This document shows positions 43,753-53,225 of a DNA stretch of 64,000 bases, in pieces. Positions within the stretch are counted from its first letter, which is position 1, and every line of letters begins with the position of its first letter. The stretch covers positions 4,092,001 through 4,156,000 of the forward strand of contig NZ_CP085840.1 in NCBI RefSeq assembly GCF_020715685.1, given 5' to 3'. The notes below the pieces were generated by a model. It did no database searches and had not been told where the DNA came from. It worked only from the letters and a program-made list of their open reading frames with translations. A program made the position numbers and the translations under genes. This DNA comes from Dermatobacter hominis (lineage in GTDB: Bacteria > Actinomycetota > Acidimicrobiia > Acidimicrobiales > Microtrichaceae).

Positions 43753-44919
43753 TCAGGCGTCGCCGGCCGCCAGGTGCGAGCGGAACCACCGCCGCGACGC
43801 GATCGACATGGCGTCGGCCTTGACGTGCACCTCGACGCCGAGGTCGAGCGGCACGCCCCGGGGCTCGAGCTGCTCGACGATCCAGCGGTCCTCGGCGTTG
43901 ACGGCGTCCTGGAACGCGACCCACTCGTCGACGGGCTGGTCCGTGTCGAAGTCGCGCGCGTTGGCCAGGTAGACGCGGCAGGCATCGGCGTGGACCGGGG
44001 CGGCGACGTCGCCGATGAGCTCGGTGCCGCCGTGCGGGTAGTCGATCTCGAGCCACGACGCGAACGGGAGGTGCCACCGGTAGCGGTAGGCGACGACGGT
44101 GTCGTCGGTCGAGCCGTCGAAGGTCTGGCGGGCCTGCTGGACCATCGTCACGTCGAGGCTCAGCAGGCGCCCGTCGACCCGGACGTCGAGCGGCGGGACG
44201 ACGGGGTCCTCGACGCCGAACGTCCCCTGGTGGATGTACGGGAAGTGGGCCTGGTCGTTGAAGTTCTCGGCGTGGCGCTGGGCGGACGAGCTCCAGACGA
44301 ACGGGCGGCAGCCCGCCCGCTGGAACCCGTCGTCCTCGAGGCGCGACCACGGTGGCAGGGGGCCCTCGTGCGGTGCGCCCTCGACGGTGGGCTCCCCGTC
44401 GACCGCGGCGGACAGGTCGGGCCGCAGGCAGGTCCAGACGATCCCGTAGCGCTCGATGACCGGCAGCGGCTCGAGGTGCATCCGGGGCGGGACGGCGTTC
44501 GTCGACGACGAGGGGACCGATACGCACCGTCCGCCGCCGTCGAACGTGAAGCCGTGGTAGGGGCACGTCACGCAGCCGTCGGCGACCACGCCGTCCGACA
44601 ACCGGGCGCCCCGGTGGGGGCAGCGGTCGAGCAGGACGGTGGCGTCGCCGTTCGCGCCGCGGAAGGCCACGAGGCCGACGTCGAGCAGCACCGAGCGGAA
44701 CGCGCCGGGCGGCGGTGCGGCGGGGAGCCGCTCCTCGTCGAGGACGGACCCGCCGCCGGCGTCGACCTCGGTCGACAGCGCCACCGGGTGCCAGCACCCG
44801 GCCAGCAGGTCCCACTCCGCCGGCGAGAAGCCCGAGGTCGACGGTCGGGTGATGCCGGCGCCGGGCGCGCCGGCGAGGTCTCGTCCGGTCGACCCGGTGG
44901 TGGTCGTGCTGCTGCTCAT
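43753..44919 (-). CDS. Rieske non-heme iron oxygenase (1)
   Basis: 388 residues. The Rieske [2Fe-2S] ligands are CPHRG and CPYHGF (C-x-H, C-x2-H). The mononuclear iron site D-x2-H-x4-H fits NDQAHFPYIHQGTFG, with the bridging Asp present. This group (vanillate or caffeine demethylase-like oxygenases) hydroxylates or removes N/O-methyl groups. It sits 25 bp after the amidohydrolase at 44945, in the same operon behind operator C. No dedicated reductase is visible. Confidence 0.85.
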   Translation of the reverse strand: MSSSTTTTGSTGRDLAGAPGAGITRPSTSGFSPAEWDLLAGCWHPVALSTEVDAGGGSVLDEERLPAAPPPGAFRSVLLDVGLVAFRGANGDATVLLDRCPHRGARLSDGVVADGCVTCPYHGFTFDGGGRCVSVPSSSTNAVPPRMHLEPLPVIERYGIVWTCLRPDLSAAVDGEPTVEGAPHEGPLPPWSRLEDDGFQRAGCRPFVWSSSAQRHAENFNDQAHFPYIHQGTFGVEDPVVPPLDVRVDGRLLSLDVTMVQQARQTFDGSTDDTVVAYRYRWHLPFASWLEIDYPHGGTELIGDVAAPVHADACRVYLANARDFDTDQPVDEWVAFQDAVNAEDRWIVEQLEPRGVPLDLGVEVHVKADAMSIASRRWFRSHLAAGDA

Positions 44920-44944
44920 ACGGATCCCTCCCCGCAGCGCCGGC

Positions 44945-46180
44945 TCAGATCGCCGCCAGCACCTTGGGCGCGAGCTCGGGCTCGAGCCCGGCGGTGGCCG
45001 GGATCCACTCGCCGCCGCGCACGCAGCCGACGGGGACCAGGCGACGGTCGCCCTCGACGGTCTCGTAGCCGTCGCTGAGTTGGCACGGGCCCTCCTCCAG
45101 GCGCATGACCGACACCTCGGCGGAGCGGCCGACGTCGAGGTTGCCGAGCTCGTCCTCGTGGCGGATCGCCTTCGCGGTGCCGCACGTGCCCATGGCGATG
45201 GTCTCCTGCAACGAGAAGCCGAGCACGAGCATCTTGGAGAGCGTCTCCGGCAGCGACACGACCACGCGGTCGATGTTGAAGATGTTCAGGTCCGTCGAGG
45301 CCGAGGTGACCTTGAAGCCCTTCTCGTAGAGCCGGCGGGCGTCCGCGAATCGGAAGTCGGTCGCGGAGTGGCCGACGTCGAGCAGCACGCCCCGCTCGTA
45401 GGCGTCACGGAACTCCGGGATCACCTCGTCACGCCCGGACGGGAACACGCCGGAGGCGCCGCGGTAGGCGTGGGTGATGATGTCGCCGCTGCGGAGCGAC
45501 TGCAGCAGCACCGGCGGCGTGATCGACGGGGTGTGGGGGAACCGTCCGAGGTGGACCATGATCGGGCGGTCGCCGGCGACGGACTTGGCGCCCTCGAGGA
45601 ACGGCGACTCGGCGGGGTCGCCCGCGTGGCACACCCGGACCTTGAACCCGACGACGTCGGGGAGCTCGAGCGCGGCGGCCGCCGCGTCGAGGTCGAGGTT
45701 GCGCAGGTCGTTCGCGATCTCCAGCTTGTGGCAGATGAAGTCGTGCGTGGCGAGGTACAGGACGCACGGGTCCACGAAGGACAGCACGCGCGTCTTGGGC
45801 TGCAGCGCGTCGAGCCAGTCCCGGGCGAGCCGGATCGTGGCGGTGCCGCTGGTGCCGCCGTCGACGACGATCGGCACGCCGCGCTCGACGCCGGCCTGGT
45901 CGGGGCCGACGCAGAAGTTCCCCAGGCCCGGGTACACGTGGGCGTGGAGGTCGATGAGCCCGGGGGTGACGACGAGCCCGGTCACGTCCACGACCTGGAC
46001 CTCGGCCGGGATCGCCCCGTCGGCGATCCCCGCGTCTCGGAACCAGGCGTCCGCCGGTCCCACGGCCAGGATCTTCCCGCCGCCGATGAGGACGTCGGTC
46101 ACCGTGTCGACGCCACGCTCGGGATCGATCACGCGACCGCCGCGCAGGCACAGGTCGGGTGTGGGGGTCGGGGTGCTCAT
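44945..46180 (-). CDS. Dihydroorotase-like / EF_0837-type amidohydrolase (C)
   Basis: 411 residues. HAH in GLIDLHAHVYPGLGNF, a possible carboxylated Lys in GFKVRVCHAG, His in IMVHLGRFP, His in ITHAYRGASG and the metal Asp in ASTDLNIF give a complete two-metal site. It belongs to the amidohydrolase/deacetylase group near dihydroorotase, which opens cyclic amides or removes acyl groups. The ATG at 46180 lies only 2-3 bp from operator C; an upstream GTG at 46243 would place the operator inside the coding region. Confidence 0.78.
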   Translation of the reverse strand: MSTPTPTPDLCLRGGRVIDPERGVDTVTDVLIGGGKILAVGPADAWFRDAGIADGAIPAEVQVVDVTGLVVTPGLIDLHAHVYPGLGNFCVGPDQAGVERGVPIVVDGGTSGTATIRLARDWLDALQPKTRVLSFVDPCVLYLATHDFICHKLEIANDLRNLDLDAAAAALELPDVVGFKVRVCHAGDPAESPFLEGAKSVAGDRPIMVHLGRFPHTPSITPPVLLQSLRSGDIITHAYRGASGVFPSGRDEVIPEFRDAYERGVLLDVGHSATDFRFADARRLYEKGFKVTSASTDLNIFNIDRVVVSLPETLSKMLVLGFSLQETIAMGTCGTAKAIRHEDELGNLDVGRSAEVSVMRLEEGPCQLSDGYETVEGDRRLVPVGCVRGGEWIPATAGLEPELAPKVLAAI

Positions 46181-46182
46181 GT

Positions 46183-46197
46183 CCAACAGTCTGTTGA
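46183..46197. promoter_or_regulatory. Cluster operator site C
   Basis: CCAACAGTCTGTTGA matches site A in 14 of 15 positions. It touches the start region of amidohydrolase C (ATG 46180), so binding would block initiation of transcription or translation. It lies in the 97-bp gap after the molybdenum hydroxylase operon. Confidence 0.6.
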
Positions 46198-46277
46198 AGT
46201 CGGCGCCGGTGGTGAAGGGCAGCGGGGGAGGGTTCACCGGCACGTAACACGAACGGCTCGCCCGGCCGGAAGGCGGG

Positions 46278-48611
46278 TCACCCGGGGTGCAGCGCCGCCC
46301 ACACCACCGCCGGCGACAGCGGCGTGCCGACCAGGCGGTCCGCTGCGGCCGGGTCCTCGGCCGCCACCGCCGCGGCGACGCCGTTGGCGACGCAGGCGAA
46401 GCTGCCGTTCGTCCCGCCCTCGCCCATGCCCTTCATGCCGCCGGGGGTGGTCGGGGACGGGTGCTCGGTGTGGACGACCTCGATGTCGGGGACCGACGAG
46501 CTCACCGGCACCAGGTAGTCGAGCAGCGTCGTCGCCGTCGGCGCGCCGCCCTCGTCGAACGTCGCGGCCTCGAGCAGCGCGGCGCCCAGGCCCTGGGCGA
46601 CACCGCCGTGGATCTGGCCCTCCACGATCGTCGGGTTCACGAGCGTGCCGCAGTCGTGCACCACGCCGTAGCGCTCGACCTCGGTCAGCCCCGTCGACGG
46701 GTCGAGCGCCACCCGGCACACGTGCACCGCGTAGTTGTAGGTGAACTCGGTCGGATCGTGGCAGACGCGCGCGACGAGGCCGGGCTCGGCGCCGTCGGGC
46801 AACGACCGGGCCTGCCACGCCCGCTCGGCGACGGCGCCGATCGGGACCCAGCTCGTCGTCCCCGCCACGGTGGCCCGGCCGCCGCCCAGCTCGACGTCGT
46901 CCGGGTCCGCCTCGAGCATCTGCGCCGCCACGGCGCGCACCTGGTCGGCGAGCCTCGCCGCCGCCCGCACGGTCGCGCCGCCGCCGACCACCATCGAGCG
47001 CGACGCCGCGGTGCCGTACGGGGAGTAGGGCGTCACGTCGGTGTCGGAGTGGATCAGGTCGACGTCGGCCGGCTCGATCCCGAGCTCGTCGGCGACCAGC
47101 TGGGCGAACGACGTCTCGTGGCCCTGGCCGTGGCAGCTGGTGCCGACGAGCGCCCGGACCGTGCCGTCGTTCTCCATCCGGAGGTCCGCCGTCTCGAAGC
47201 CGCCGACGTCGAGCCCGATGGCCTCGTTGCCGCCGCTCGGGCCGATGCCGGACTGCTGCACGTACACGGCCCAGCCCGTGCCCCGCCGGCGCCCGTCCTC
47301 GGGCGTCTCCTCCCACCCTCCCGCCAGGTCGCGGGCCAGGCGGAGCGCGCCGGGGTAGTCACCGGTGTCCAGGAGCAGGGGCGCGGTCCGCAGCGCCGAC
47401 GGCATCTCGTCGGGCGTCACGAGGTTGGCGAGCCGCAGCTCGACGGGATCGGCCCCCAGGTGCCGGGCGGCCATGTCGATCGCCCGCTCCCGGACGTACA
47501 CGGCCTGGGTCTGGCCGAAGCCCCGGTAGGCGCCGGTGGGGTTGGTGTTCGTGGCGACGGCCACCGCATCGCAGCGCACGGCGTCCCAGCGGTAGGGCGC
47601 GGGCAGCATCCCGCTCGTTGCGAAGAGCGGTCCGGCCCCGAACATGCCCATCAGCGCCCCGGTGTTGCGCACCGCCTCGACGTGGAGGGCCCGCAGTCGG
47701 CCGTCGTCGTCGAACGCGATGGCGACGTGGTTGTCGTGGTCGCGGGCGTGGCGGGTGAGCGTCAACGACTCGGCACGGTCCTCGATCCACTTCAGCGGCC
47801 GGCCGAGCTGCAGGGCGGCGAGGATCACGAGCATCTCGTCCTCGCCCTGGTGGTCCTTCACGCCGAACCCGCCGCCGACGTCGGGAGCGACGATCCGGAT
47901 GCGGTGCTGGGGCAGGTCGGTGGCGGCGGCCACGAAGTCGCGCACGGCGTGCGGTGCCTGCGTCGAGCACCAGACCGTGAGCTTGCCCCGGCCGCGGTCG
48001 TGGACGGGCGGCGGCTCGACGACGACCCCTCGGGTCTCCATCGGCGCTCCCGCAACCCGGCCGATGCGCAACGTGGTCCGCAGCACGTGGTCGGCGTCGT
48101 CGAGCACCGACCCGAGGTGGTCCCGGTCGTCGCCGGTGGACCAGCGGGCCATCACGTTGGTGCCCTCGTCCGGGTACAGCAGCGGCGCGCCGGCGGCCAT
48201 CGCGTCGTGCGGGTCGAACACCGCCGGCAGCTCGTCGACGTCCCAGCGGACGAGCGCGGCGGCGTCCTCGGCGGCGTAGCGGGTGGGGGCGACGACGACG
48301 CCGATCGGCTCGCCGACGTAGCGCAGCCGGCGGTCGACGACCGGGTGGCTGTGCTGGAACTGGCCGGGCAGGTGCCAGAGCACCGGGATCGGGGAGTAGC
48401 GGTCGAGGAACGCCTCGGGGCCGAGCACGACGACGTCGGGGTCGGTGATCGCGCTCGTGTCGATGCCGCGGTAGGTCCCGTGGGCCACCGGGCTGCGCAG
48501 CACCGTCGCCTCGAGCATCCCGGGGAGGTGGAGGTCGTCGGTGAACGTGCCGCGCCCGGCCAGGAGGCGGTCGTCGTCGAGCCGCGGGAGGCGGCGGCCG
48601 ACCCAGCTCAC
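46278..48611 (-). CDS. Xanthine-dehydrogenase-type molybdenum-binding subunit (1)
   Basis: 777 residues from a GTG that overlaps the small-subunit stop. Large subunit of a Mo hydroxylase, which inserts water-derived oxygen at a carbon next to ring nitrogen. Mo-cofactor segments are GGGFGVKDHQGEDE and TGAYRGFGQTQ; the catalytic Glu is in GMKGMGEGGTNGS. The AYRGFG motif is of the xanthine/aldehyde-oxidoreductase class, not CO dehydrogenase. Last gene of the M-S-L operon behind operator D. Confidence 0.88.
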   Translation of the reverse strand: MSWVGRRLPRLDDDRLLAGRGTFTDDLHLPGMLEATVLRSPVAHGTYRGIDTSAITDPDVVVLGPEAFLDRYSPIPVLWHLPGQFQHSHPVVDRRLRYVGEPIGVVVAPTRYAAEDAAALVRWDVDELPAVFDPHDAMAAGAPLLYPDEGTNVMARWSTGDDRDHLGSVLDDADHVLRTTLRIGRVAGAPMETRGVVVEPPPVHDRGRGKLTVWCSTQAPHAVRDFVAAATDLPQHRIRIVAPDVGGGFGVKDHQGEDEMLVILAALQLGRPLKWIEDRAESLTLTRHARDHDNHVAIAFDDDGRLRALHVEAVRNTGALMGMFGAGPLFATSGMLPAPYRWDAVRCDAVAVATNTNPTGAYRGFGQTQAVYVRERAIDMAARHLGADPVELRLANLVTPDEMPSALRTAPLLLDTGDYPGALRLARDLAGGWEETPEDGRRRGTGWAVYVQQSGIGPSGGNEAIGLDVGGFETADLRMENDGTVRALVGTSCHGQGHETSFAQLVADELGIEPADVDLIHSDTDVTPYSPYGTAASRSMVVGGGATVRAAARLADQVRAVAAQMLEADPDDVELGGGRATVAGTTSWVPIGAVAERAWQARSLPDGAEPGLVARVCHDPTEFTYNYAVHVCRVALDPSTGLTEVERYGVVHDCGTLVNPTIVEGQIHGGVAQGLGAALLEAATFDEGGAPTATTLLDYLVPVSSSVPDIEVVHTEHPSPTTPGGMKGMGEGGTNGSFACVANGVAAAVAAEDPAAADRLVGTPLSPAVVWAALHPG

Positions 48612-49096
48612 GACCCGGCCTCCGGCGTGAACGCGGCCCGGACGGCGGCCCGGACGTTGACGTAGCCGGTGCAGCGGCACAGGTGGCCGCCGAGCACCTG
48701 GTCGAGCGCCTCGTCCACGTCGGTGCCGTCCCGGAGCGCCGCGGTCATCGAGACCACGATCCCCGGCGTGCAGAACCCGCACTGCAGGCCGTGCTGCTCG
48801 TGGAGCGCGCCCGCCACGCGTCCCGGCGCGCCGTCCGCGGCCACGGCGAGCCCGTGCACGGTCTCGATCGACGCCCCGTCGACCTGCGGCGCCAGCACGA
48901 GGCACGACCGGACCGGGGCGCCGTCGAGGAGCACCGTGCAGGCCCCGCAGCTGCCGTGCTCGCACCCCACGTGGGTGCCGGTGGCGCCCCACTCGTGGCG
49001 GAGGAGGTCGCTGAGCAGGGTGCGGACCTCGACGGTCGCCTCGCGGGGCGTGCCGTCGAGCGTCAGGCGGACCGTGCGCGTCCGATCGCCGGTCAC
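48608..49096 (-). CDS. [2Fe-2S] subunit of molybdenum hydroxylase (1)
   Basis: 162 residues. Plant-type cluster C-x4-C-x2-C in VGCEHGSCGACTVLLDG with the later Cys in VRSCL, and the second helical cluster C-x2-C in LQCGFCTPGIV plus C-x-C in HLCRCTGY. It carries electrons between the Mo and FAD subunits. GTGA overlaps on both sides show tight coupling with the L and M genes. Confidence 0.92.
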   Translation of the reverse strand: MTGDRTRTVRLTLDGTPREATVEVRTLLSDLLRHEWGATGTHVGCEHGSCGACTVLLDGAPVRSCLVLAPQVDGASIETVHGLAVAADGAPGRVAGALHEQHGLQCGFCTPGIVVSMTAALRDGTDVDEALDQVLGGHLCRCTGYVNVRAAVRAAFTPEAGS

Positions 49097-49983
49097 GCCG
49101 CGATCCCCGGTGCGGCGGACCCGCCGGGCCCGACGAGCAGGTCGCCGAGCGCGATGCGCAGCGTGGCGCCGGCGAGGGCCCGACGGTGGTCCGACGTGGC
49201 GTGCGGGTGCGGCGGGGGCGTCACGGTGTCGAGCACGGCGGCCACCGCCCGTCCGACCGCGGCCTCGTCGAGCGGGGCGCCGACCAGCGCCGCCTCGGCC
49301 TCCGATGACCGGACCGGCGTCGCCGCCGCCCCGCAGAGCCCGATGCGGGCTCCGGTGACCTCGGCGGTGGGGTCGCCGTCGAGGTGCTCGAGCGCCACGC
49401 AGGCGCCGGCGATCGGGAACGTGCCGCGGCGGCGGACGAACTCGCGCCACGTCGAGGGTCCGGCGGGCACGTCGAAGCGGACCTCCACCACGACCTCGTC
49501 CCGGGCCCGTGCGGTCGTGTACGGCCCGGTGATCCAGTCGTCGGCGGCGATCGTCCGCGTGCCGGTGGGCCCGGTGACCGTCACCGACCCGCCGAGCGCG
49601 ACCAGGGTCGTGGGCACCTCGGCGACCGGCTCGGCGAGCGCGATCGTGCCGCCCACGGTCGTGCGCGTCCGGGTCTGGGGGTGGCCGACCGATCGGACGG
49701 CACGGCGGAGCGCGCCGTGGCCTGCGGTCGTGGGGTGGGTTAGCAGGTCGGCCGCGGTGGCCGTCGCCCCGGCCACGACCGCCCCCGCCTCGGCGCGTAT
49801 CCCGCCGAGGCCGGGCACGCGCCGGAGGTCGACGAGCGTGGTCGGGGCGAGCTGGCGGAGGTTCAGCGCCATGACGAGGCTCTGGCCGCCGGCGATCAGG
49901 ACGGCGCCGGGGTCCTCGGCGAGGGCCGCCACGACGCCCTCGACGCTGTCGGGGTCCACGTAGTCGAACGGCGGCGGCTTCAC
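49093..49983 (-). CDS. FAD-binding subunit of molybdenum hydroxylase (1)
   Basis: 296 residues, CoxM/PucC-like FAD-binding PCMH fold: AVLIAGGQSLVMALNLR for the FAD pyrophosphate, and TRTTVGGTIALAEP in place of the usual IRNxGTxGGN. C-terminal CO-dehydrogenase flavoprotein domain follows. First gene of the operon (M-S-L order); operator D lies 72 bp upstream. Divergent from amidohydrolase D. Confidence 0.88.
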   Translation of the reverse strand: MKPPPFDYVDPDSVEGVVAALAEDPGAVLIAGGQSLVMALNLRQLAPTTLVDLRRVPGLGGIRAEAGAVVAGATATAADLLTHPTTAGHGALRRAVRSVGHPQTRTRTTVGGTIALAEPVAEVPTTLVALGGSVTVTGPTGTRTIAADDWITGPYTTARARDEVVVEVRFDVPAGPSTWREFVRRRGTFPIAGACVALEHLDGDPTAEVTGARIGLCGAAATPVRSSEAEAALVGAPLDEAAVGRAVAAVLDTVTPPPHPHATSDHRRALAGATLRIALGDLLVGPGGSAAPGIAA

Positions 49984-50054
49984 CTGCGCCTCCCGGGCTC
50001 GGCCGCCGTCCCGTCATCAGGAGCACGGGTCATCGGCTGCACGGTACGACCGCT

Positions 50055-50069
50055 TCAACAAACTGTCAG
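50055..50069. promoter_or_regulatory. Cluster operator site D
   Basis: TCAACAAACTGTCAG on the plus strand (complement CTGACAGTTTGTTGA) matches site A in 11 of 15 positions read on the minus strand; one half-site is complete. Located between the divergent Mo-hydroxylase operon (49983) and amidohydrolase D (50127). Confidence 0.45.
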
Positions 50070-50126
50070 CGCTGATCACCGTCCTTTCACGGACCCGAAA
50101 CACAACGGTGACGGGCCGCCCGAACG

Positions 50127-51560
50127 ATGGCCGGCGTGCCCGAGACGCCGCCCGCCGAACCCCGTCCGCGGCCGCGGCAGGACCGGCCGCTCGTGCTCCG
50201 CCGCATCGGCCACCTGGCCACCTTCGACGGCCCGGACGGAGCGGGTCGAGAGCTCGCCGGTGCCGACGTCGTCTGCGAGGACGGGGTCGTCACCGCCATC
50301 GGCGCCGACCTTGACGTCCCCGCCGGCGCCGAGGTCGTCGACTGCTCGGACCTGCTCGTGCTGCCGGGTCTGGTGAACCCGCACCAGCACCTGTACCAGG
50401 TGGCGCTCCGGGCCATACCGGAGCTGGAGCGGTCGCTCATCGGGCCGTGGCTCGGCGGACTCGGGGCGCGGTGCCTCCGGTGGTGGCGCGAGGGCTCGCT
50501 CACCCCGGCGATGATCGGTGCCGTGTCCGCCGCCGGACTGGCGGAGTCGGTGCTCGGCGGGGTGACCACCGTCGCCGACCAGCACTACCTGCACCCGGCC
50601 GGGCCGACCCAGCCGTTCATCGAGGCGACGATCGACGCCGCGCTGGGCGTCGGCGTCCGGCTCCACGCCACCCGCGGCACGCTCACGCTGGGCCGCGGCC
50701 AGGGCGGCGGCGCCGATCCGGCGCTGGTGCAGGACGTCGACGAGGTGCTGCGGCACGCCGACGAGCTCATCCGGGCCCACCACGACCCGACCGACGGCGC
50801 CTACGTGCGCGTCGACCTCGCGCCCTGCGGCGTCCACGCCGACCTGTTCGAGACGTTCCGGGGCTTCGCCGAGCTCGCCGCGGACCACGAGCGCGTCCGG
50901 CTCCACACCCACCTGTACGAGGTCGTCGACACCGGCTTCTGCGCCGAGCGCTACGGGATGTCGCCGTGGGAGGTGCTCGTCGAGGTGGGGTGGGCGCAGC
51001 CGCGGACGTGGCTCGCCCACGTGGTCGACCCCCCGCTGCACGAGCTCCCCGACATCGCGGCCGCCGGCGTCACCGTGGCGCACCTCGTCGCACCGGACCT
51101 CCGCATGGGGTGGGGGAGGGCGCCGGTGCGGGAGATGCTCGACGCCGGGATCACCGTCGGGTTCGGCACGACCGGCTCGGCCTCGAACGACGGCGCGAAC
51201 GTCCTCGGCGACCTCCGGGTCGCAGCGCTCGCCCACCGCGTCGGCGACGACCCCGACCGCTGGCTGAGCGCTCGGGAGCTGCTGGCGATGGCCACGCGGG
51301 GCTCGGCCGCCTGCCTCGGGCGGGCGGGGGAGCTCGGCGTCGTCGCAGTGGGCGCGGCGGCCGACCTCGCGGCGTGGGACCTCACGACGGTCGATCGGGT
51401 CGGTGTCCGCGACCCGTTGCTGGGGCTGGTGCTCTGCGGTCTGTCGGACCGGGCCCACACGGTCGTGGTGGGCGGTCGCCCCGTCGTGCGCGACGGCCGG
51501 CTGGTGACCGCCGACGAGGATGAGGTCGCCGCACGGGCCCGGGCGCTCGTGCCCGCCTGA
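50127..51560 (+). CDS. 8-oxoguanine-deaminase-like amidohydrolase (D) missing the metal-site Asp
   Basis: 477 residues. Same family as B: LVNPHQHLYQVALRAIP, GVTTVADQHYLHPAG, RLHATRGTLTLGRGQGG, RLHTHLYEVVDTGFCAERYG and WLAHVVDPP preserve HxH and two further His. But where B has GCDGSASAD, D has GFGTTGSASND, so the catalytic Asp is replaced by Thr349. The AHCPSSN block is also changed (AHLVAPD). It may be inactive, regulatory, or use altered chemistry. Divergent from the Mo hydroxylase with operator D between. Confidence 0.8.
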   Translation: MAGVPETPPAEPRPRPRQDRPLVLRRIGHLATFDGPDGAGRELAGADVVCEDGVVTAIGADLDVPAGAEVVDCSDLLVLPGLVNPHQHLYQVALRAIPELERSLIGPWLGGLGARCLRWWREGSLTPAMIGAVSAAGLAESVLGGVTTVADQHYLHPAGPTQPFIEATIDAALGVGVRLHATRGTLTLGRGQGGGADPALVQDVDEVLRHADELIRAHHDPTDGAYVRVDLAPCGVHADLFETFRGFAELAADHERVRLHTHLYEVVDTGFCAERYGMSPWEVLVEVGWAQPRTWLAHVVDPPLHELPDIAAAGVTVAHLVAPDLRMGWGRAPVREMLDAGITVGFGTTGSASNDGANVLGDLRVAALAHRVGDDPDRWLSARELLAMATRGSAACLGRAGELGVVAVGAAADLAAWDLTTVDRVGVRDPLLGLVLCGLSDRAHTVVVGGRPVVRDGRLVTADEDEVAARARALVPA

Positions 51561-51596
51561 CCGACCAGGCCCGGCGCGCGGCGTGCGGTCCGCGGG

Positions 51597-52337
51597 TCAG
51601 GCGTCGAGGAGGAGCCGGACCGCAGCGACCAGCTCGGCGGCCAGCGCGTCGCGGTACCGCTCCGTGCTGAGCACGTAGTCCATGGCGACGTCGCCCGAGC
51701 GGGACGTGCCGACGCCGGCGGCGAGGTTGTCGATCTGGCAGACCGCCGCGTAGGCCAACCCGGCCTCGGCCGCGAGCACGCACTCCGAGGCCAGCGTCAT
51801 CCCGACGAGGTCGGCGCAGGTCGCCAGCCACCGGACCTCGGCGGGCGTCTCGAACCGCGGGCCGGTCGTCTGGGCGTAGGTGCCGCCGTCGAGCACGGAC
51901 CGGGGGCCGCCGGGCCCGTCGGGGCGCTGGGCCGCGAGCGACCAGGCCGCCAGCACCCGGGTGCGCCAGCCGGGGTCGAAGCCCCGTACGCCGTAGCCGG
52001 CCGTCGTGGTGTGGAACGTCGGTGTGCCGGCGGGGGCGAACAGGTCGTCGGGCACGACCACCACGCCGGGCCCGGTGCTGAGGTGGAGCCCGCCGGCGGA
52101 TCCGATCGCCAGCACCCGGTCGCAGCCCGAGTCGACGAGCGAGCGCACGTTCGCGGCGTGGTCGACGAGGTGCGCCGGGACCGAGCCGCCCGGGCCGTGA
52201 CGGCGGAGCACGACGAGGTCGTCGCGAGGCCCCAGGGCGGCGGTGACCGGGTCGTGGTCCAGGCTGCTGCCGATGACGAGGCCCAGCCGGTCCCCGTGCA
52301 CCTGCGGGACGGCGTCGGCCGGTCCGGTCGGCGCCAT
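51597..52337 (-). CDS. Purine nucleoside phosphorylase / MTA phosphorylase-like protein
   Basis: 246 residues of the PNP/UDP phosphorylase family, which splits purine nucleosides with phosphate. Motifs are RLGLVIGSSL, HLVDHAANVRSLVDSGCDRV, LAIGSAGGL, GTYAQTTGPRFETPAEVRW and LVGMTLASECVLAAEAGLAYAAV, where the M-x-x-x-S-E pattern contacts the base and ribose. Last gene of the ABC transporter operon (15 bp after the permease), implying that the importer delivers a nucleoside or a purine-derived compound. Confidence 0.8.
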   Translation of the reverse strand: MAPTGPADAVPQVHGDRLGLVIGSSLDHDPVTAALGPRDDLVVLRRHGPGGSVPAHLVDHAANVRSLVDSGCDRVLAIGSAGGLHLSTGPGVVVVPDDLFAPAGTPTFHTTTAGYGVRGFDPGWRTRVLAAWSLAAQRPDGPGGPRSVLDGGTYAQTTGPRFETPAEVRWLATCADLVGMTLASECVLAAEAGLAYAAVCQIDNLAAGVGTSRSGDVAMDYVLSTERYRDALAAELVAAVRLLLDA

Positions 52338-52352
52338 CGGGGTCGGGCCGTC

Positions 52353-53225
52353 TCAGGCCTTGCGGGCGGCCAGGGCGTCGGGGGCGTACTTCGACAGCAC
52401 CACGCCCTCGAGCGCCGAGATGATGTTGTAGAGGATCACCGAGAACATGGTGATCAGCGCACCGGCCGCCCAGAGGGTGTCGTAGTTGAACCCGGTCTGC
52501 GACTTCAGCATCAGGTAGCCGAGGCCCTCGGCGGTGGCGAGCCACTCGGCGAGCAGGGCGCCGATGATGGCGAGCGGGGCGGCGATGCGGAGCGAGGCGA
52601 ACAGCGCCGGCATGGCGCACGGCAGCTGCACCTTGAACAGGGTGGTCCACTTGTTCGCGCCGTAGGCCTTCATCAGGTCCATCGACGCCTTGGGCGCACC
52701 TCTCAGCGCCAGGTTCACGTTCACCAGCGCCGGGAAGAACGTCACGATCCCGGCCAGCACGGTGGTGGTGGCCAGACCACGGCCGAGGATCAGGGCGATG
52801 ACGGGGGTCAGCGCGACCAGCGGGACCGATTGCAGCACCATGGCGACCGGCATGACCGTCTGCTCGATGGTCCGGATCATGTTGAAGCTGATCGCCGCCA
52901 CCAGGGCGACGAGGAGGCCGGCCGCGAGGCCGAAGAACGCGTCGCGGAGCGTGATGAACGAGGCGTCCATCAGCGCCCGGCGGGTCTCGGCGGCGCCCTC
53001 GCCGGTGAAGATCGCCCGGAAGATGTCGCCCGGGGTCCGGCCGACGAACGAGTCGACCTTCGTGATCCACAGGAACGCCTGCCAGATGAAGGCGATCACG
53101 ACCACCGAGATGATCGCTCCGACCACGGCCTTCACCAGGCGAAGGACCGCGCTCCTCACCTGGCCGCCGGTCTCCTCGACGGCGGCGACCTGCGTGGGCG
53201 AGCCGGACAGCTCGAGCGTGGTCAT
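52353..53225 (-). CDS. ABC transporter permease, NitT/TauT (SsuC/ThiX) type (2)
   Basis: 290 residues, six hydrophobic helices, BPD_transp_1 fold with the EAA-like loop GAPKASMDLMKAYGANKWTT preceding FKVQLPCAMPALFASLRIA. It pairs with the permease at 53225 (stop and start overlap, TGATG) as a heterodimeric channel for the importer. N-terminal TM region is longer than usual. Confidence 0.88.
   Translation of the reverse strand: MTTLELSGSPTQVAAVEETGGQVRSAVLRLVKAVVGAIISVVVIAFIWQAFLWITKVDSFVGRTPGDIFRAIFTGEGAAETRRALMDASFITLRDAFFGLAAGLLVALVAAISFNMIRTIEQTVMPVAMVLQSVPLVALTPVIALILGRGLATTTVLAGIVTFFPALVNVNLALRGAPKASMDLMKAYGANKWTTLFKVQLPCAMPALFASLRIAAPLAIIGALLAEWLATAEGLGYLMLKSQTGFNYDTLWAAGALITMFSVILYNIISALEGVVLSKYAPDALAARKA

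Noticed and set aside
48608-48611. CO dehydrogenase (coxMSL) for the first Mo hydroxylase
   Set aside because: The large subunit has AYRGFG rather than the VAYRCSFR loop of CO dehydrogenase; the context is purine-like catabolism.
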